Origin: Propioniciclava coleopterorum
Lineage (GTDB): Bacteria; Actinomycetota; Actinomycetes; Propionibacteriales; Propionibacteriaceae
Direction of reading: 5' to 3'
Assembly (NCBI RefSeq): GCF_011393335.1
Contig: NZ_CP049865.1
Span: 1,754,722-1,818,721, forward strand
DNA: 64,000 nucleotides
The notes under the pieces are model-generated. The model saw only the letters and a program-made list of their open reading frames with translations, did no database searches and was not told the origin of the DNA. Both the position numbers and the translations under genes were made by a program. Shown one piece after another: positions 52,431 to 60,334 of the stretch (the stretch's first letter is position 1; each line of letters starts with the position of its first letter).

Positions 52431-55085
52431 ATGGGCGTTCGACCGGAGTATTTCATGGCCACGCACCCCGATTCCCCCTTCTACGGCGCGCCGCAGCGCC
52501 TCGACGAGATGATGGGCGCCGGCGAGCGCCTCCAGGCGGCCGACCTCCCCGCCGGCTGGTTGCGCCAGACCTTCGGCGTCTGGGAGGGATGGACGCCGCG
52601 CGACTGGCGTCCCCGCCTACAGGGCTGGAAGATCCACGTCTCCGCGTCCCTGGCGCACGCCACCACCACGCTGGAGCGCGTGACGTCGATCTGCGTCGAG
52701 CGCGAGGTGGCGTTCAAGTTCCTCCCCAACGAGGCGATGCTGGCCGACACCAACGGCAAGCAGGCCGACCGCGGTTCCTCGGGCAAGTTCGTCACGATCT
52801 ACCCCGGCGACGACACCCAGTTCGCCGAGCTGCTGATCGCCCTGGAGGACGCGCTGGCGGGCCAGGACGGCCCCTACATCCTCAGCGACCTGCGCTACGG
52901 CGACGCCCCGGTCTACGTCCGGTACGGCGGCATCATGGCGCTGCACTACCCCGACGAGCGCGACCAGCCGGTCGCGGCGCTCGCCGGGGGCGACACCCTG
53001 ACGCTGGTCCCCGACGAGCGGCAGCCGAAGTTCACCGTCCCGGCCGGCGTCGAGCTGCCCGCCTGCCTGGTCGCGCCGTACGAGCGCTCCCGGCAGGGCA
53101 CGCCGTCGCGGCTGCGCGAGTTCAAGGCCGTCTCGGCGCTGCACTTCAGCAACGCGGGCGGGGTCTACCTCGCGACGCTGCCCGACGGCACCCGCCGCGT
53201 CCTGCGCGAGGCCCGGCCCCACACCGGCATCGACGGCCGCGGCCGCGACGCCCTCACCCGCCAGCTCGAGGAGGAGCGCGTCCTCACCGACCTGAGCGAC
53301 CTCCCCGGCGTCCAGCACCTCGTCGGGTCGTTCACCGCCTGGGAGCACCGCTACCTGGAGCTCGACTACGTCGTCGGCCGGACGCTGACCTCCTGGGTCG
53401 TGCAGAACAGCCCCTACGACTCCCGCGACGGCGGCGCCAAGCGTGCCGAGTACGGGCGTCGCTGCCGCCGCATCGTCGGCCGGCTCGTGGACACCGTCGC
53501 CGCCATCCACGCGCGCGGCTGGTGCATCGGGGACGTGCACCCCGGCAACATCATGGTCACCGACGACGACGACGTGGTCATCCTCGACCTCGAGGACGCC
53601 AGCCGCCTGGACGCCGAGCGCACCGTCGGCTTCCGCGTCTTCGAGTTCTGCGCCCCCGAGGAGTTCACCGCCGAGCAGGCCGACTGGTACGCGGTGTCGC
53701 GCTCGATCATGCTGCTGTACGAAGCGGACTGGGAGCTCGAGGTGGTCGCGCCCGCCTTCTGGGCCGAGGCCGTCCGCCGGCTGGAGGCCGAGTACGGCGC
53801 CGAGGCCCGCGCCCAGCTGGACGCGGTGACCGCCCGGTTCCCGACCCTCGAGCATCACCTGCTGTCCCCGCGGGAGACGGTCGGGCTGTACGCGACGCCG
53901 CCGACCGCCGACGAGGCGATCCCCGCGCTGGACGCCGGCGTCGCCTGGTCCCGGGCCTTCTCGGCGCGGAACTCCTACCCGGGCGACCCGACGCAGGCCC
54001 GCGACGTCAGCGAGAGCCTCGGCTTCGGGAGGGCCGGCGTGGTGTGGTCGCGGCTGCGCACCGACGCGGCTCAGCACTCCGACGACCTCGACCTCCTCGA
54101 GGCCGCGGCTCGCGACTGGTCGCCGGAGGAGATCCCGGGCCTGTACGACGGCCTCGCCGGCCTGGCGCTCACGCTGGCTGACGCGGGTCGCCCCTCGGCC
54201 GCCGTCGCCGCCGCCCGGCGCGCGCTGCAGGGCGCCGAGGCCCGGCGCCGGCTCGACCTGTACGGCGGCCAGGTCGGCGTCCTGCTGGCCGGCATCGAGG
54301 TGGCGGCCGCGACCGGCGACGAGGAACTGCGCCGCGACGCGCTGGCCGGTCACGAGCGGTTGCACCGGGCCGTGGCGCGGGCCGGGGGACACCTCGACGC
54401 GCTCACCCACCGCCGCGGCCTGCACTTCGGGCTCGCCGGGCTGGCGCTGCTGGACCTGTCGGCGCACCTGGCCACCGGCGAGGCGCGGCTGCTCGACCGC
54501 GCGATCGACCGGTTGGCCGACGAGGTGGGCGCCTGCTTCGTCACCGCCGACGGCGAGATGATGGTCCGCGACGTCGACAACAACCGGGCCCTGCCCTACA
54601 TCGAGTGGGGCAGCGCCGGGGTCTGGGCGGTGGTGCAGCTCGCGGAGCGGCTCGCCCGGCAGCGGCTCCTGGACGACGAGCAGCGGGACGCCTTCGCCCG
54701 CTCCTGCTCCGCCGACTTCTACGTCTACCCGGGTCTCGACCACGGGCGCTGCGGCACCGCGGTGGTCCTCAGCGGCGCCGGCCCCCGCTACGCGGCGGAG
54801 GTGCAGCGGCAGCGCGACCTCGTGCTGGCCACGCTCCTCAAGCGGCTCGACATGGCCTTCGTGGCCGGTGACGGCTACCTGCGGCTGAGCTCCGACCTGG
54901 CGACCGGCGCCGCCGGCGTCCGGCTGGGCCTGCACTGCCTGGCCGCGGGCCGGCCGTTCGACTGGCTCCCCCTGGGGCGCGGCACCGCCGACCGGATCGC
55001 CGCCCTCCCGCTGCCCGACGCCGCGGGCGTGCCGGTCCCCGACCGGCCCGCGGCCCTGATCCCGGGGGTGGTCGGCCATGGCTGA
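52431..55085 (+). CDS. lanKC: Class III lanthipeptide synthetase LanKC
   Basis: 884 residues with the three-part class III plan. Residues ~1-220: phosphoSer/Thr lyase domain (FKFLPNEAMLADTNGK, RGSSGKFVTIYP, YVRYGG). ~225-500: Ser/Thr kinase domain with IGDVHPGNIMV near 365 and the metal-binding DLED near 386. ~560-884: LanC-like cyclase (GLYDGLAGLALTLADAG, HFGLAGLALL, IEWGSAGVW) without the Zn ligands (no WCxG or CHG), which separates it from class IV LanL. It phosphorylates core Ser/Thr, eliminates phosphate and guides Cys addition to labionin/lanthionine rings. ATG 52431 has AGGAGG 7 nt upstream. It overlaps lanA1 by 8 bp (ATGGCTGA). Confidence 0.95.
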   Translation: MGVRPEYFMATHPDSPFYGAPQRLDEMMGAGERLQAADLPAGWLRQTFGVWEGWTPRDWRPRLQGWKIHVSASLAHATTTLERVTSICVEREVAFKFLPNEAMLADTNGKQADRGSSGKFVTIYPGDDTQFAELLIALEDALAGQDGPYILSDLRYGDAPVYVRYGGIMALHYPDERDQPVAALAGGDTLTLVPDERQPKFTVPAGVELPACLVAPYERSRQGTPSRLREFKAVSALHFSNAGGVYLATLPDGTRRVLREARPHTGIDGRGRDALTRQLEEERVLTDLSDLPGVQHLVGSFTAWEHRYLELDYVVGRTLTSWVVQNSPYDSRDGGAKRAEYGRRCRRIVGRLVDTVAAIHARGWCIGDVHPGNIMVTDDDDVVILDLEDASRLDAERTVGFRVFEFCAPEEFTAEQADWYAVSRSIMLLYEADWELEVVAPAFWAEAVRRLEAEYGAEARAQLDAVTARFPTLEHHLLSPRETVGLYATPPTADEAIPALDAGVAWSRAFSARNSYPGDPTQARDVSESLGFGRAGVVWSRLRTDAAQHSDDLDLLEAAARDWSPEEIPGLYDGLAGLALTLADAGRPSAAVAAARRALQGAEARRRLDLYGGQVGVLLAGIEVAAATGDEELRRDALAGHERLHRAVARAGGHLDALTHRRGLHFGLAGLALLDLSAHLATGEARLLDRAIDRLADEVGACFVTADGEMMVRDVDNNRALPYIEWGSAGVWAVVQLAERLARQRLLDDEQRDAFARSCSADFYVYPGLDHGRCGTAVVLSGAGPRYAAEVQRQRDLVLATLLKRLDMAFVAGDGYLRLSSDLATGAAGVRLGLHCLAAGRPFDWLPLGRGTADRIAALPLPDAAGVPVPDRPAALIPGVVGHG

Positions 55086-55197
55086 CGCCCTGTCCCTGCA
55101 GGACATCGACCTCGTCGAGACGCCTGCGGAGGAGTACCACTCGACCAACAGCGTGTACGCGTGCGTGCTGATGAGTCAGCTCAGCATCGGTTGTTGA
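55078..55197 (+). CDS. lanA1: Class III lanthipeptide precursor LanA1
   Basis: 39 residues starting inside the last codons of lanKC. Leader MADALSLQDIDL carries the LxLQ-type box that LanKC kinases bind; Pro16 is followed by AEE. The core has two labionin motifs, Ser22-x2-Ser25-x3-Cys29 and Ser33-x2-Ser36-x2-Cys39. It differs from the other six: the second ring has a shorter spacing, Cys is the last residue, the core is uncharged and hydrophobic, and the EEK before the core is EEY. Translation is coupled to lanKC by the overlap. Confidence 0.9.
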   Translation: MADALSLQDIDLVETPAEEYHSTNSVYACVLMSQLSIGC

Positions 55198-55233
55198 GTA
55201 CGCGCGAGAACTCAAGGAAAGGAGGTGAACACC

Positions 55234-55359
55234 ATGGCTGACGTCCTGAACATGCAGGAGGAGTACCCGGAGGTCCCCCGCGAGGAGAAGGCGTCGAACG
55301 TGAGCTGGGGCTTCTGCCGCAACAGCTACCGCTCGTACGCGTTCTGCCTGGTCAAGTGA
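55234..55359 (+). CDS. lanA2: Class III lanthipeptide precursor LanA2
   Basis: 41 residues. Leader MADVLNMQ with the leader box, Pro15 followed by REEK, then core rings Ser21-x2-Ser24-x3-Cys28 and Ser31-x2-Ser34-x3-Cys38, with a basic end LVK. Aromatic residues fill the rings (WGF, YAF). An AAGGAGGTGAA site, nearly fully complementary to 16S rRNA, lies 6 nt before ATG 55234. It is 36 bp after lanA1. Confidence 0.92.
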   Translation: MADVLNMQEEYPEVPREEKASNVSWGFCRNSYRSYAFCLVK

Positions 55360-55401
55360 GGCCGGCGCCCGCCCCGACGCACCCGGAAAGGAGGTGAACC
55401 C

Positions 55402-55527
55402 ATGGCCGACATCCTGAGCCTGCAGGAGGCCTACGACCAGACGCCCGACGAGGAGAAGGCGTCCCGCTGGTCGATCGCCGTGTGCCACAAGAGCTACAAG
55501 TCCCTGGTCGCCTGTTTCGTCAAGTGA
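55402..55527 (+). CDS. lanA3: Class III lanthipeptide precursor LanA3
   Basis: 41 residues. Leader MADILSLQ, Pro15 followed by DEEK, rings Ser21-x2-Ser24-x3-Cys28 (linking RW and IAV) and Ser31-x2-Ser34-x3-Cys38 (YK and LVA), tail FVK. Strong AAGGAGGTGAA site before ATG 55402. The three residues between the rings are HKS rather than the RNS of its neighbours. Confidence 0.92.
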   Translation: MADILSLQEAYDQTPDEEKASRWSIAVCHKSYKSLVACFVK

Positions 55528-55563
55528 CCGCCCGCCCCGTCGACCCGTGAAGGAGGTGAACCC

Positions 55564-55692
55564 ATGGCCGAGATCCTCGATCTCCAGGACGGCGAGCAGG
55601 AGACGCCGCGCGAGGAGAAGGCGTCCAACATCAGCCTCCGCTGGTGCCGCAACTCCTACATCTCCGTGGCGCTCTGCTTCGTCAAGCAGTGA
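55564..55692 (+). CDS. lanA4: Class III lanthipeptide precursor LanA4
   Basis: 42 residues. Leader MAEILDLQ, Pro15 followed by REEK, rings Ser21-x2-Ser24-x3-Cys28 and Ser31-x2-Ser34-x3-Cys38, tail FVKQ. AAGGAGGTGAA before ATG 55564. It is 36 bp after lanA3; the repeating 36/42-bp gaps point to tandem duplication. Confidence 0.92.
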   Translation: MAEILDLQDGEQETPREEKASNISLRWCRNSYISVALCFVKQ

Positions 55693-55734
55693 CCCGCCCC
55701 CGACCCATCGAGTTCCCGAAAGGAGGTGACGAAC

Positions 55735-55860
55735 ATGGCTGACATCATCGATCTGCAGGCCGGCGACGAGCAGGTTCCCGGCGAGGAGAAGGCGTCGCAC
55801 GTGTCCTACGCGTTCTGCCGCAACTCCTACAAGAGCCAGGCCTGGTGCTGGAAGTGGTGA
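55735..55860 (+). CDS. lanA5: Class III lanthipeptide precursor LanA5
   Basis: 41 residues. Leader MADIIDLQ, Pro15 followed by GEEK, rings Ser21-x2-Ser24-x3-Cys28 and Ser31-x2-Ser34-x3-Cys38, Trp-rich end (QAWCWKW). AAAGGAGGTGA before ATG 55735. Last gene of the first precursor run; two hairpins follow. Confidence 0.92.
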   Translation: MADIIDLQAGDEQVPGEEKASHVSYAFCRNSYKSQAWCWKW

Positions 55861-55884
55861 GTGATCGCCACCTCGATGGCCGGC

Positions 55885-55912
55885 TCGGACAGCGCCTATC
55901 TGGCTGATCCGA
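55885..55912 (+). other. Leader-type hairpin after lanA5
   Basis: TCGGACAGC / GCTGATCCGA pair with one bulge around a loop containing GCGCCTAT. The same octamer sits in the loop of the hairpin at 56388-56436. Confidence 0.4.
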
Positions 55913-55924
55913 CCATCACCGACG

Positions 55925-55956
55925 ACCGCCGTCGTCCCTTTCGGGACGGCGGCGGT
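55925..55956 (+). terminator. Terminator after lanA5
   Basis: 14-bp stem ACCGCCGTCGTCCC / GGGACGGCGGCGGT (one mismatch) with a TTTC loop, followed by TCTCG. It splits the precursor row so that lanA6 and lanA7 need their own promoter. Confidence 0.8.
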
Positions 55957-56000
55957 TCTCGCGTGCCGGCGTCCCCTGGCGATTCGTCCCGGCTTTCCTA

Positions 56001-56057
56001 ACGAACGGCCAGGACGTTTCTTTTCGCATTGACCGGGGCATTCGTCGGCATTTGGAT
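56001..56057 (+). promoter_or_regulatory. Regulated promoter of lanA6-lanA7
   Basis: ACGAACGGCCA (56001-56011), 13 nt, CGCATTGACCGG (56025-56036) with -35 TTGACC (56029-56034), a 17-nt spacer and -10 TTGGAT (56052-56057). It can be superimposed on the lanKC promoter. The leader to ATG 56102 is about 38 nt. Confidence 0.75.
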
Positions 56058-56101
56058 GAAGGCATCCCCGAAGGGTTCGGGGAAAGGCGAAGGAGACGGA
56101 G

Positions 56102-56230
56102 ATGGCTGACGTGATCTCCCTGCAGGGCGAGGGCTGCCAGTCCCCGGACGAGGAGAAGAACTCCCATCTCTCCTACGCCGCCTGCAACAACTCGCGCCAG
56201 AGCCAGGCCTGGTGCTGGCGCTGGAGCTGA
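56102..56230 (+). CDS. lanA6: Class III lanthipeptide precursor LanA6
   Basis: 42 residues. Leader MADVISLQ, Pro15 followed by DEEK, rings Ser21-x2-Ser24-x3-Cys28 and Ser31-x2-Ser34-x3-Cys38, Trp-rich end like LanA5 (QAWCWRWS). It has one extra Cys12 in the leader. A GAAGGAGAC site precedes the ATG. It has its own promoter (56001-56057). Confidence 0.92.
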   Translation: MADVISLQGEGCQSPDEEKNSHLSYAACNNSRQSQAWCWRWS

Positions 56231-56240
56231 AGGAGGAGCG

Positions 56241-56380
56241 ATGGCCGACGTGCTGCGGCTGCAGGCCGAGGACGACCGCCCGGCGACGCCGGGGAGGAGA
56301 AGGTCTCGAGGCTCAGCTACCTGCAGTGCCACAGGAGCGCGGTGAGCGTCGCCCTGTGCGCGGTGTTCCCCCGCCGCTGA
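56241..56380 (+). CDS. lanA7: Class III lanthipeptide precursor LanA7 (apparent frameshift)
   Basis: The frame starts MADVLRLQ with the leader box but then runs out of register. Adding one G at the run 56291-56294 gives a 46-residue peptide with Pro17 followed by GEEK, rings Ser23-x2-Ser26-x3-Cys30 and Ser33-x2-Ser36-x3-Cys40, and a basic end (VFPRR). The core downstream of the break is fully conserved, which argues for a base-calling loss rather than a decayed gene. AAGGAGG precedes the ATG, 10 bp after lanA6. Confidence 0.8.
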
Positions 56381-56387
56381 CGACAAG

Positions 56388-56436
56388 TCAGGGAGTCGTC
56401 CCGATCGGCGCCTATCCGATCGGAGCAACTCCCTGA
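56388..56436 (+). terminator. Long hairpin before the exporter gene
   Basis: Two-step stem TCAGGGAGT / ACTCCCTGA (9 bp) and CCGATCGG / CCGATCGG (8 bp), separated by a small internal bulge, with loop CGCCTAT. It has no U tract, so it may act as a partial terminator or RNA stabiliser setting the precursor-to-exporter ratio. Confidence 0.5.
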
Positions 56437-56460
56437 TCCCCACCAATGGTGCCACGAGAG

Positions 56461-56477
56461 TGGCCGTTCGTGAATGG
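56461..56477 (-). promoter_or_regulatory. Operator-like site before the exporter gene
   Basis: TGGCCGTTCGTGAATGG; its reverse complement contains ACGAACGGCCA, identical to the boxes at 52295 and 56001, and matches the 49089-49105 site at 16 of 17 bases. The orientation is opposite, and no matching -35 lies at the usual distance. Confidence 0.55.
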
Positions 56478-56512
56478 ACAGCCGGCCCGACCGGCGACAG
56501 GAAGGAGCCCCG

Positions 56513-58351
56513 ATGTCCGCATCGACCGCCGGCGCGCAGCGCATCGGTGAGCTGCTGGCCGACCCACCCCGCAGCCCGCTGCGGCGCCTGAACGCCATCC
56601 TGGCCTCGGACCGACGGGCGATGCTCGTAGCGTTCGTCGGCACCATCGTGGCGTCGCTGGCCTCCCTGGCCCAGCCGGCGCTCACCGGCGCCATGGTCGC
56701 CGCGCTGCAGCAGATGGACCTGCAGCTGCTCGCGCGGATCGGCGGTGTCCTGGTCGGGGTCGCGGTCCTGGGGTCGCTGCTGTCGGCCGGGGTCAACCTG
56801 GTCGTCGCCTACGCCGGCAACCGGCTCGTAAGGCACTTCCGCGACGAGTCGGCCGCCATCGCCTTGAAGGTGCCGGCGGAGAAACTGGTCGAGCACCCCA
56901 CCGCCGACCTGGTGGCCCGCTGCTCGATCGACTCGGAGAAGATGGGCGACGTCTTCACCCGCGGCCCCATCCAGGCGCTCGGCAGCCTCGTGCTGGTCGG
57001 CGGCTCGCTGGTCCAGATGCTGCTCATCGACCCGGTGCTCACCGGGTCGGCCGTCGGGTTGTGCGTGCTGGCGCTGGTGGTCATCGTGATCGCCTCGCAG
57101 CGGCTCACGGGCATCTCGTTCGAGCGCCAGGAGGCCCAGGGCGCCTACGTCGCCGAGGTGACCCGCGCCCTGGACGCCGTCCTGACCATCCGCGCGTTCG
57201 TGGCGAACCGGTTCGCGATCGGACGCCTCGCGTCCACCAGCCAGCGCCTGCAGGACGCGTCCAACCGCACCGCCCGCGCCCAGGCCTTCATGGAGCCGCT
57301 GGTCTCGGGCCTGATCCAGGCCACCATGCTGGCCATCGTCCTCATCGCGTTCGTGCGGGTGCAGTCGGGCGCGCTGCCGGTGGACGCCCTGGTGGCGTTC
57401 TTCCTCTACACGATGATGCTCGTCGGGCCGATCGCGGGCGCCACCGAGACCGTCATGCTGATGGCCGAGACGCTGGGCGCGCTCAAGCGTCTCGTCGAGC
57501 TGCGGCTGGTCACCGAGCGGACGCCGCGCGTCACGCTGGAGCTGCGCGAGCGCCTGGAGCACGAGACGCTCGAGGAGTACGGCAACCGGCCCCGGGCCGA
57601 CCCCGACGTGCTGGAGGGCGAGATCAGCTTCCGCAACGTCTCGGTCACCTACGCCGGCGCCGGCGAGGGGGCCGGCGGGCGCGAGCACGCGCTGAGCGAC
57701 GTCTCGTTCGACGTCCCGCGGGGCTCCTGGGTGGCGCTCACCGGCACGTCGGGCTCGGGCAAGTCCACCATCCTGTCCCTGATGGAGCGGTTCCTGGTGC
57801 CCAGCCGGGGGCTCATCCTGGTCGACGGGATCCCCCTGGAGGACCGCGACGAGGACGTCTACCGCAGCCAGGTGGGCTACATCGAGCAGGCCTGCCCGCT
57901 GTTCGCCGGCACGGTGCGCGACAACCTCCTGCTCGGCCTCGACGGCATCGACGACGCGGAGTGCTGGGAGATGCTCGGACGCGTCGGGCTGGGCGGCGTC
58001 ATCGGCGAACGCCCCGAGGGCCTGGACGCCCCGGTCGGCGAGTCGGCCTACGCCTTCTCCGGCGGGGAGCGGCAGCGCCTGGCCATCGCCCGGACCCTGC
58101 TGCGGCGTCCGCGCCTGCTGCTGCTGGACGAGATCACCTCGGGTCTGGACGTGCTCAACCGCACCCAGATCATGGGGCTGATCCACTCCACGATGGGCGG
58201 CATCACCACGCTGGCGGCGGGGCACGGGCGGTTCGCCACCCAGGGCGCCGACCGGGTCCTCGTGCTGGACCGCGGCCGGCTCGTGGAGGACGGCGAACCC
58301 GACGCCGTCGCGGCCCGCTCGGCCCTCTTCCGCTCCCTGATCGCGCAGTAG
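56513..58351 (+). CDS. lanT: Half-size ABC exporter LanT
   Basis: 612-residue half-transporter: a six-helix membrane domain (about 30-330) and a nucleotide-binding domain with Walker A GTSGSGKST near 411, signature FSGGERQRLAIA, Walker B LLLLDEITSGLD. It has no N-terminal C39 peptidase, as usual in class III clusters, so leader removal is done by other enzymes. The switch-His region reads LAAGHGRFAT instead of the common IAHRLST. It probably exports the modified peptides. ATG 56513 has GGAAGGAG about 6 nt upstream. It is followed by the peptidase gene after 9 bp. Confidence 0.92.
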   Translation: MSASTAGAQRIGELLADPPRSPLRRLNAILASDRRAMLVAFVGTIVASLASLAQPALTGAMVAALQQMDLQLLARIGGVLVGVAVLGSLLSAGVNLVVAYAGNRLVRHFRDESAAIALKVPAEKLVEHPTADLVARCSIDSEKMGDVFTRGPIQALGSLVLVGGSLVQMLLIDPVLTGSAVGLCVLALVVIVIASQRLTGISFERQEAQGAYVAEVTRALDAVLTIRAFVANRFAIGRLASTSQRLQDASNRTARAQAFMEPLVSGLIQATMLAIVLIAFVRVQSGALPVDALVAFFLYTMMLVGPIAGATETVMLMAETLGALKRLVELRLVTERTPRVTLELRERLEHETLEEYGNRPRADPDVLEGEISFRNVSVTYAGAGEGAGGREHALSDVSFDVPRGSWVALTGTSGSGKSTILSLMERFLVPSRGLILVDGIPLEDRDEDVYRSQVGYIEQACPLFAGTVRDNLLLGLDGIDDAECWEMLGRVGLGGVIGERPEGLDAPVGESAYAFSGGERQRLAIARTLLRRPRLLLLDEITSGLDVLNRTQIMGLIHSTMGGITTLAAGHGRFATQGADRVLVLDRGRLVEDGEPDAVAARSALFRSLIAQ

Positions 58352-58360
58352 GGGCCGGCG

Positions 58361-60310
58361 ATGAGCGAGTACGGCTGGGTCGACGACCTCGACGCCGACG
58401 CCTTGGTGGCCGAGCTGCGCCGCCACGGCGTCGAGCTGGACGGCGACCCCTCCCATGCCGACCCGGGCGCCGACCTGGACCCCGAGGACCTCTACCAGCT
58501 GATCCCGCTGGGGCGGACCTGGCTGCGGCTCGACCCCGACTCGGCCGGCCGGATCTGGGGGTCCTTCATCCCGGACGCCGCCCACCCGGCCGTCACCGAC
58601 GGACGCCCCCCGATGCGGCTCGACGACGACGCCGCCGACCTCGACGGCTGGATGACGGCGCGCGCCGACATCGACGGCTCGGGCCGCCGCTGGGTCAGCG
58701 TGATGCGCCGACCCGAGCGGGAGGCGTACGTGGCCCTGCTGTACGACGCCGGCCCCGAGCGCCCTTCCCGGCTGCTGACCGTGCCGGGCGTCTACCCCGA
58801 CATCACGCTGCTCGACGACGGCGACCGGCTCGCGTTCGTCGAGCCGGACCGCGAGGTGCGCGGCGGGCAGCGCGCGGTCGTCGCCCGGACCGACGCCGCC
58901 GAGTACGAGAGCTCGCGCACGGTCATCTCGTCCTCGCCGACCGGGGGCATCGGCATCCGGCCGTGCTCGGTGCGGCGGTTCTTCAAGCTGAGCCGCGGCG
59001 TCCGGTCGCAGCGGGTGTGGGACCTGGTCGACGTCCGGACGCCCACGCCGCGGCCCGTCCCGGTGCCGGGCGCGCCGGGCGAGCCGCACCTGTTCGACGT
59101 GGCCCTGCTGCACGGCGCGCCGGTGCTGATCCAGATCCTCAACGGCGACGGCGCCTGGACGCTGCAGGCGACCGAGCTCGTGGACGGCGAGCCGCGCCAC
59201 TCCTGGGTCTGCGCGACGGGCGTGGGCCGCGCCCGCGAGGTCACCTCCGGCACCGAGTACGCCGTGGTGCGGGTCTCCCGCGACGGCGAGGAGACCCTGC
59301 ACCGGATCGGCATCGCGGGCTTCTCCTCCGGGGTCGAGCCGCTGCTCCGCGCCCCCGGGCTGCTCGACCTGTCCGCCAACCAGGTCACCCCGTCCATCGG
59401 GTTCGCCGCCCTGGAGATGAGCGGCGGCATCCCGCCGTTCGAGTGGTACTTCGACAACGCCGGCGCCGTCCGCAACGACCCCGCGCGCGTCGAGCGCCGG
59501 GCCGCCGGGCTGGCGCGGGCCGCGCGCGAGACGTTCCACTCCGACGACGGCTACCCGGTCGATCTGGACGTCCGGTGGCCGGCACGGGCGGGGGAGGCCT
59601 TCACCGGGCCGGTGCTGCTCATGGTCTACGGCGCCTACGGCCTCGACCTCGACCTCGACAGCGATCCCGACCTGAGCCGCTGGCTGGACGCCGGGTTCGC
59701 CGTCGCCACCCCGCACGTGCGCGGCGGCGGCCCGGAGCGGCGCCACCTGGCCGGGACGCGCGCCAACCGCGACCGCTCCCTGGCCGACACCGTCGCCGCC
59801 ATCGGGCACCTGCGCCGCGGCGACGGGGCGCTCACGGCGTCCGAACTGGTCGTGCTGGGCGCCTCGGCCGGCGGCTTCCTGGCGGCGACCACGCTGAACA
59901 CCTGTCCCGGCGACGTGGACGCCTGCGTGATCGTCAACGGCTTCGTCGACCCGCTCACGAGCCTCCTGCGCGAGGACACCACCACCCGCGCCAGCGACCA
60001 GGACGAGTGGGGCGACCCGCGCGGCAACCCCAACGACCTCGCGACGCTGCGCGCGATCTCGCCCGTGGACAACCTGGCGGCCGCCTCGGGGGCCGAGGCC
60101 CTCGTCGTCGTGGCCGCCTGCGACGTGCGCGTCAACCCGCGGCAGGGCCTGAAGTGGTTCCTGCGCTACCGCGGCCTCGGCGGCCCGGCGACGCTCTGGT
60201 ACGACCCGCAGGGCGCCCACGACTGCTGGGGCGCGGGCATGTCCCGCTCCGCGCTCGTCGACTGGGTGACCGCAGCCCTGGCCCGCCGTCGGCGCGACCG
60301 CGCCGCCTGA
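58361..60310 (+). CDS. lanP: Prolyl oligopeptidase (S9), candidate leader peptidase
   Basis: 649 residues without a signal peptide, so cytoplasmic. A beta-propeller-like N-terminal part (~70-400) is followed by an alpha/beta-hydrolase domain with Ser502 in LGASAGGF, Asp588 in ACDVRVNP and His620 in GAHDCWG, the S9 order. S9A enzymes cut after Pro. All seven precursors carry a Pro at position 15-17, six or seven residues before the first ring Ser. A prolyl oligopeptidase (FlaP) removes part of the leader in the class III flavipeptin cluster of Kribbella flavida, so the same role is likely. ATG 58361 follows lanT by 9 bp. Confidence 0.93.
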   Translation: MSEYGWVDDLDADALVAELRRHGVELDGDPSHADPGADLDPEDLYQLIPLGRTWLRLDPDSAGRIWGSFIPDAAHPAVTDGRPPMRLDDDAADLDGWMTARADIDGSGRRWVSVMRRPEREAYVALLYDAGPERPSRLLTVPGVYPDITLLDDGDRLAFVEPDREVRGGQRAVVARTDAAEYESSRTVISSSPTGGIGIRPCSVRRFFKLSRGVRSQRVWDLVDVRTPTPRPVPVPGAPGEPHLFDVALLHGAPVLIQILNGDGAWTLQATELVDGEPRHSWVCATGVGRAREVTSGTEYAVVRVSRDGEETLHRIGIAGFSSGVEPLLRAPGLLDLSANQVTPSIGFAALEMSGGIPPFEWYFDNAGAVRNDPARVERRAAGLARAARETFHSDDGYPVDLDVRWPARAGEAFTGPVLLMVYGAYGLDLDLDSDPDLSRWLDAGFAVATPHVRGGGPERRHLAGTRANRDRSLADTVAAIGHLRRGDGALTASELVVLGASAGGFLAATTLNTCPGDVDACVIVNGFVDPLTSLLREDTTTRASDQDEWGDPRGNPNDLATLRAISPVDNLAAASGAEALVVVAACDVRVNPRQGLKWFLRYRGLGGPATLWYDPQGAHDCWGAGMSRSALVDWVTAALARRRRDRAA

Positions 60311-60334
60311 CCCCGCCGATCGGAAGGAACCATC

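Noticed and set aside
52431-55085. Class IV (LanL) assignment for the synthetase
   Set aside because: The cyclase domain lacks the Cys/Cys/His zinc ligands; class III fits, and the precursors carry labionin motifs.
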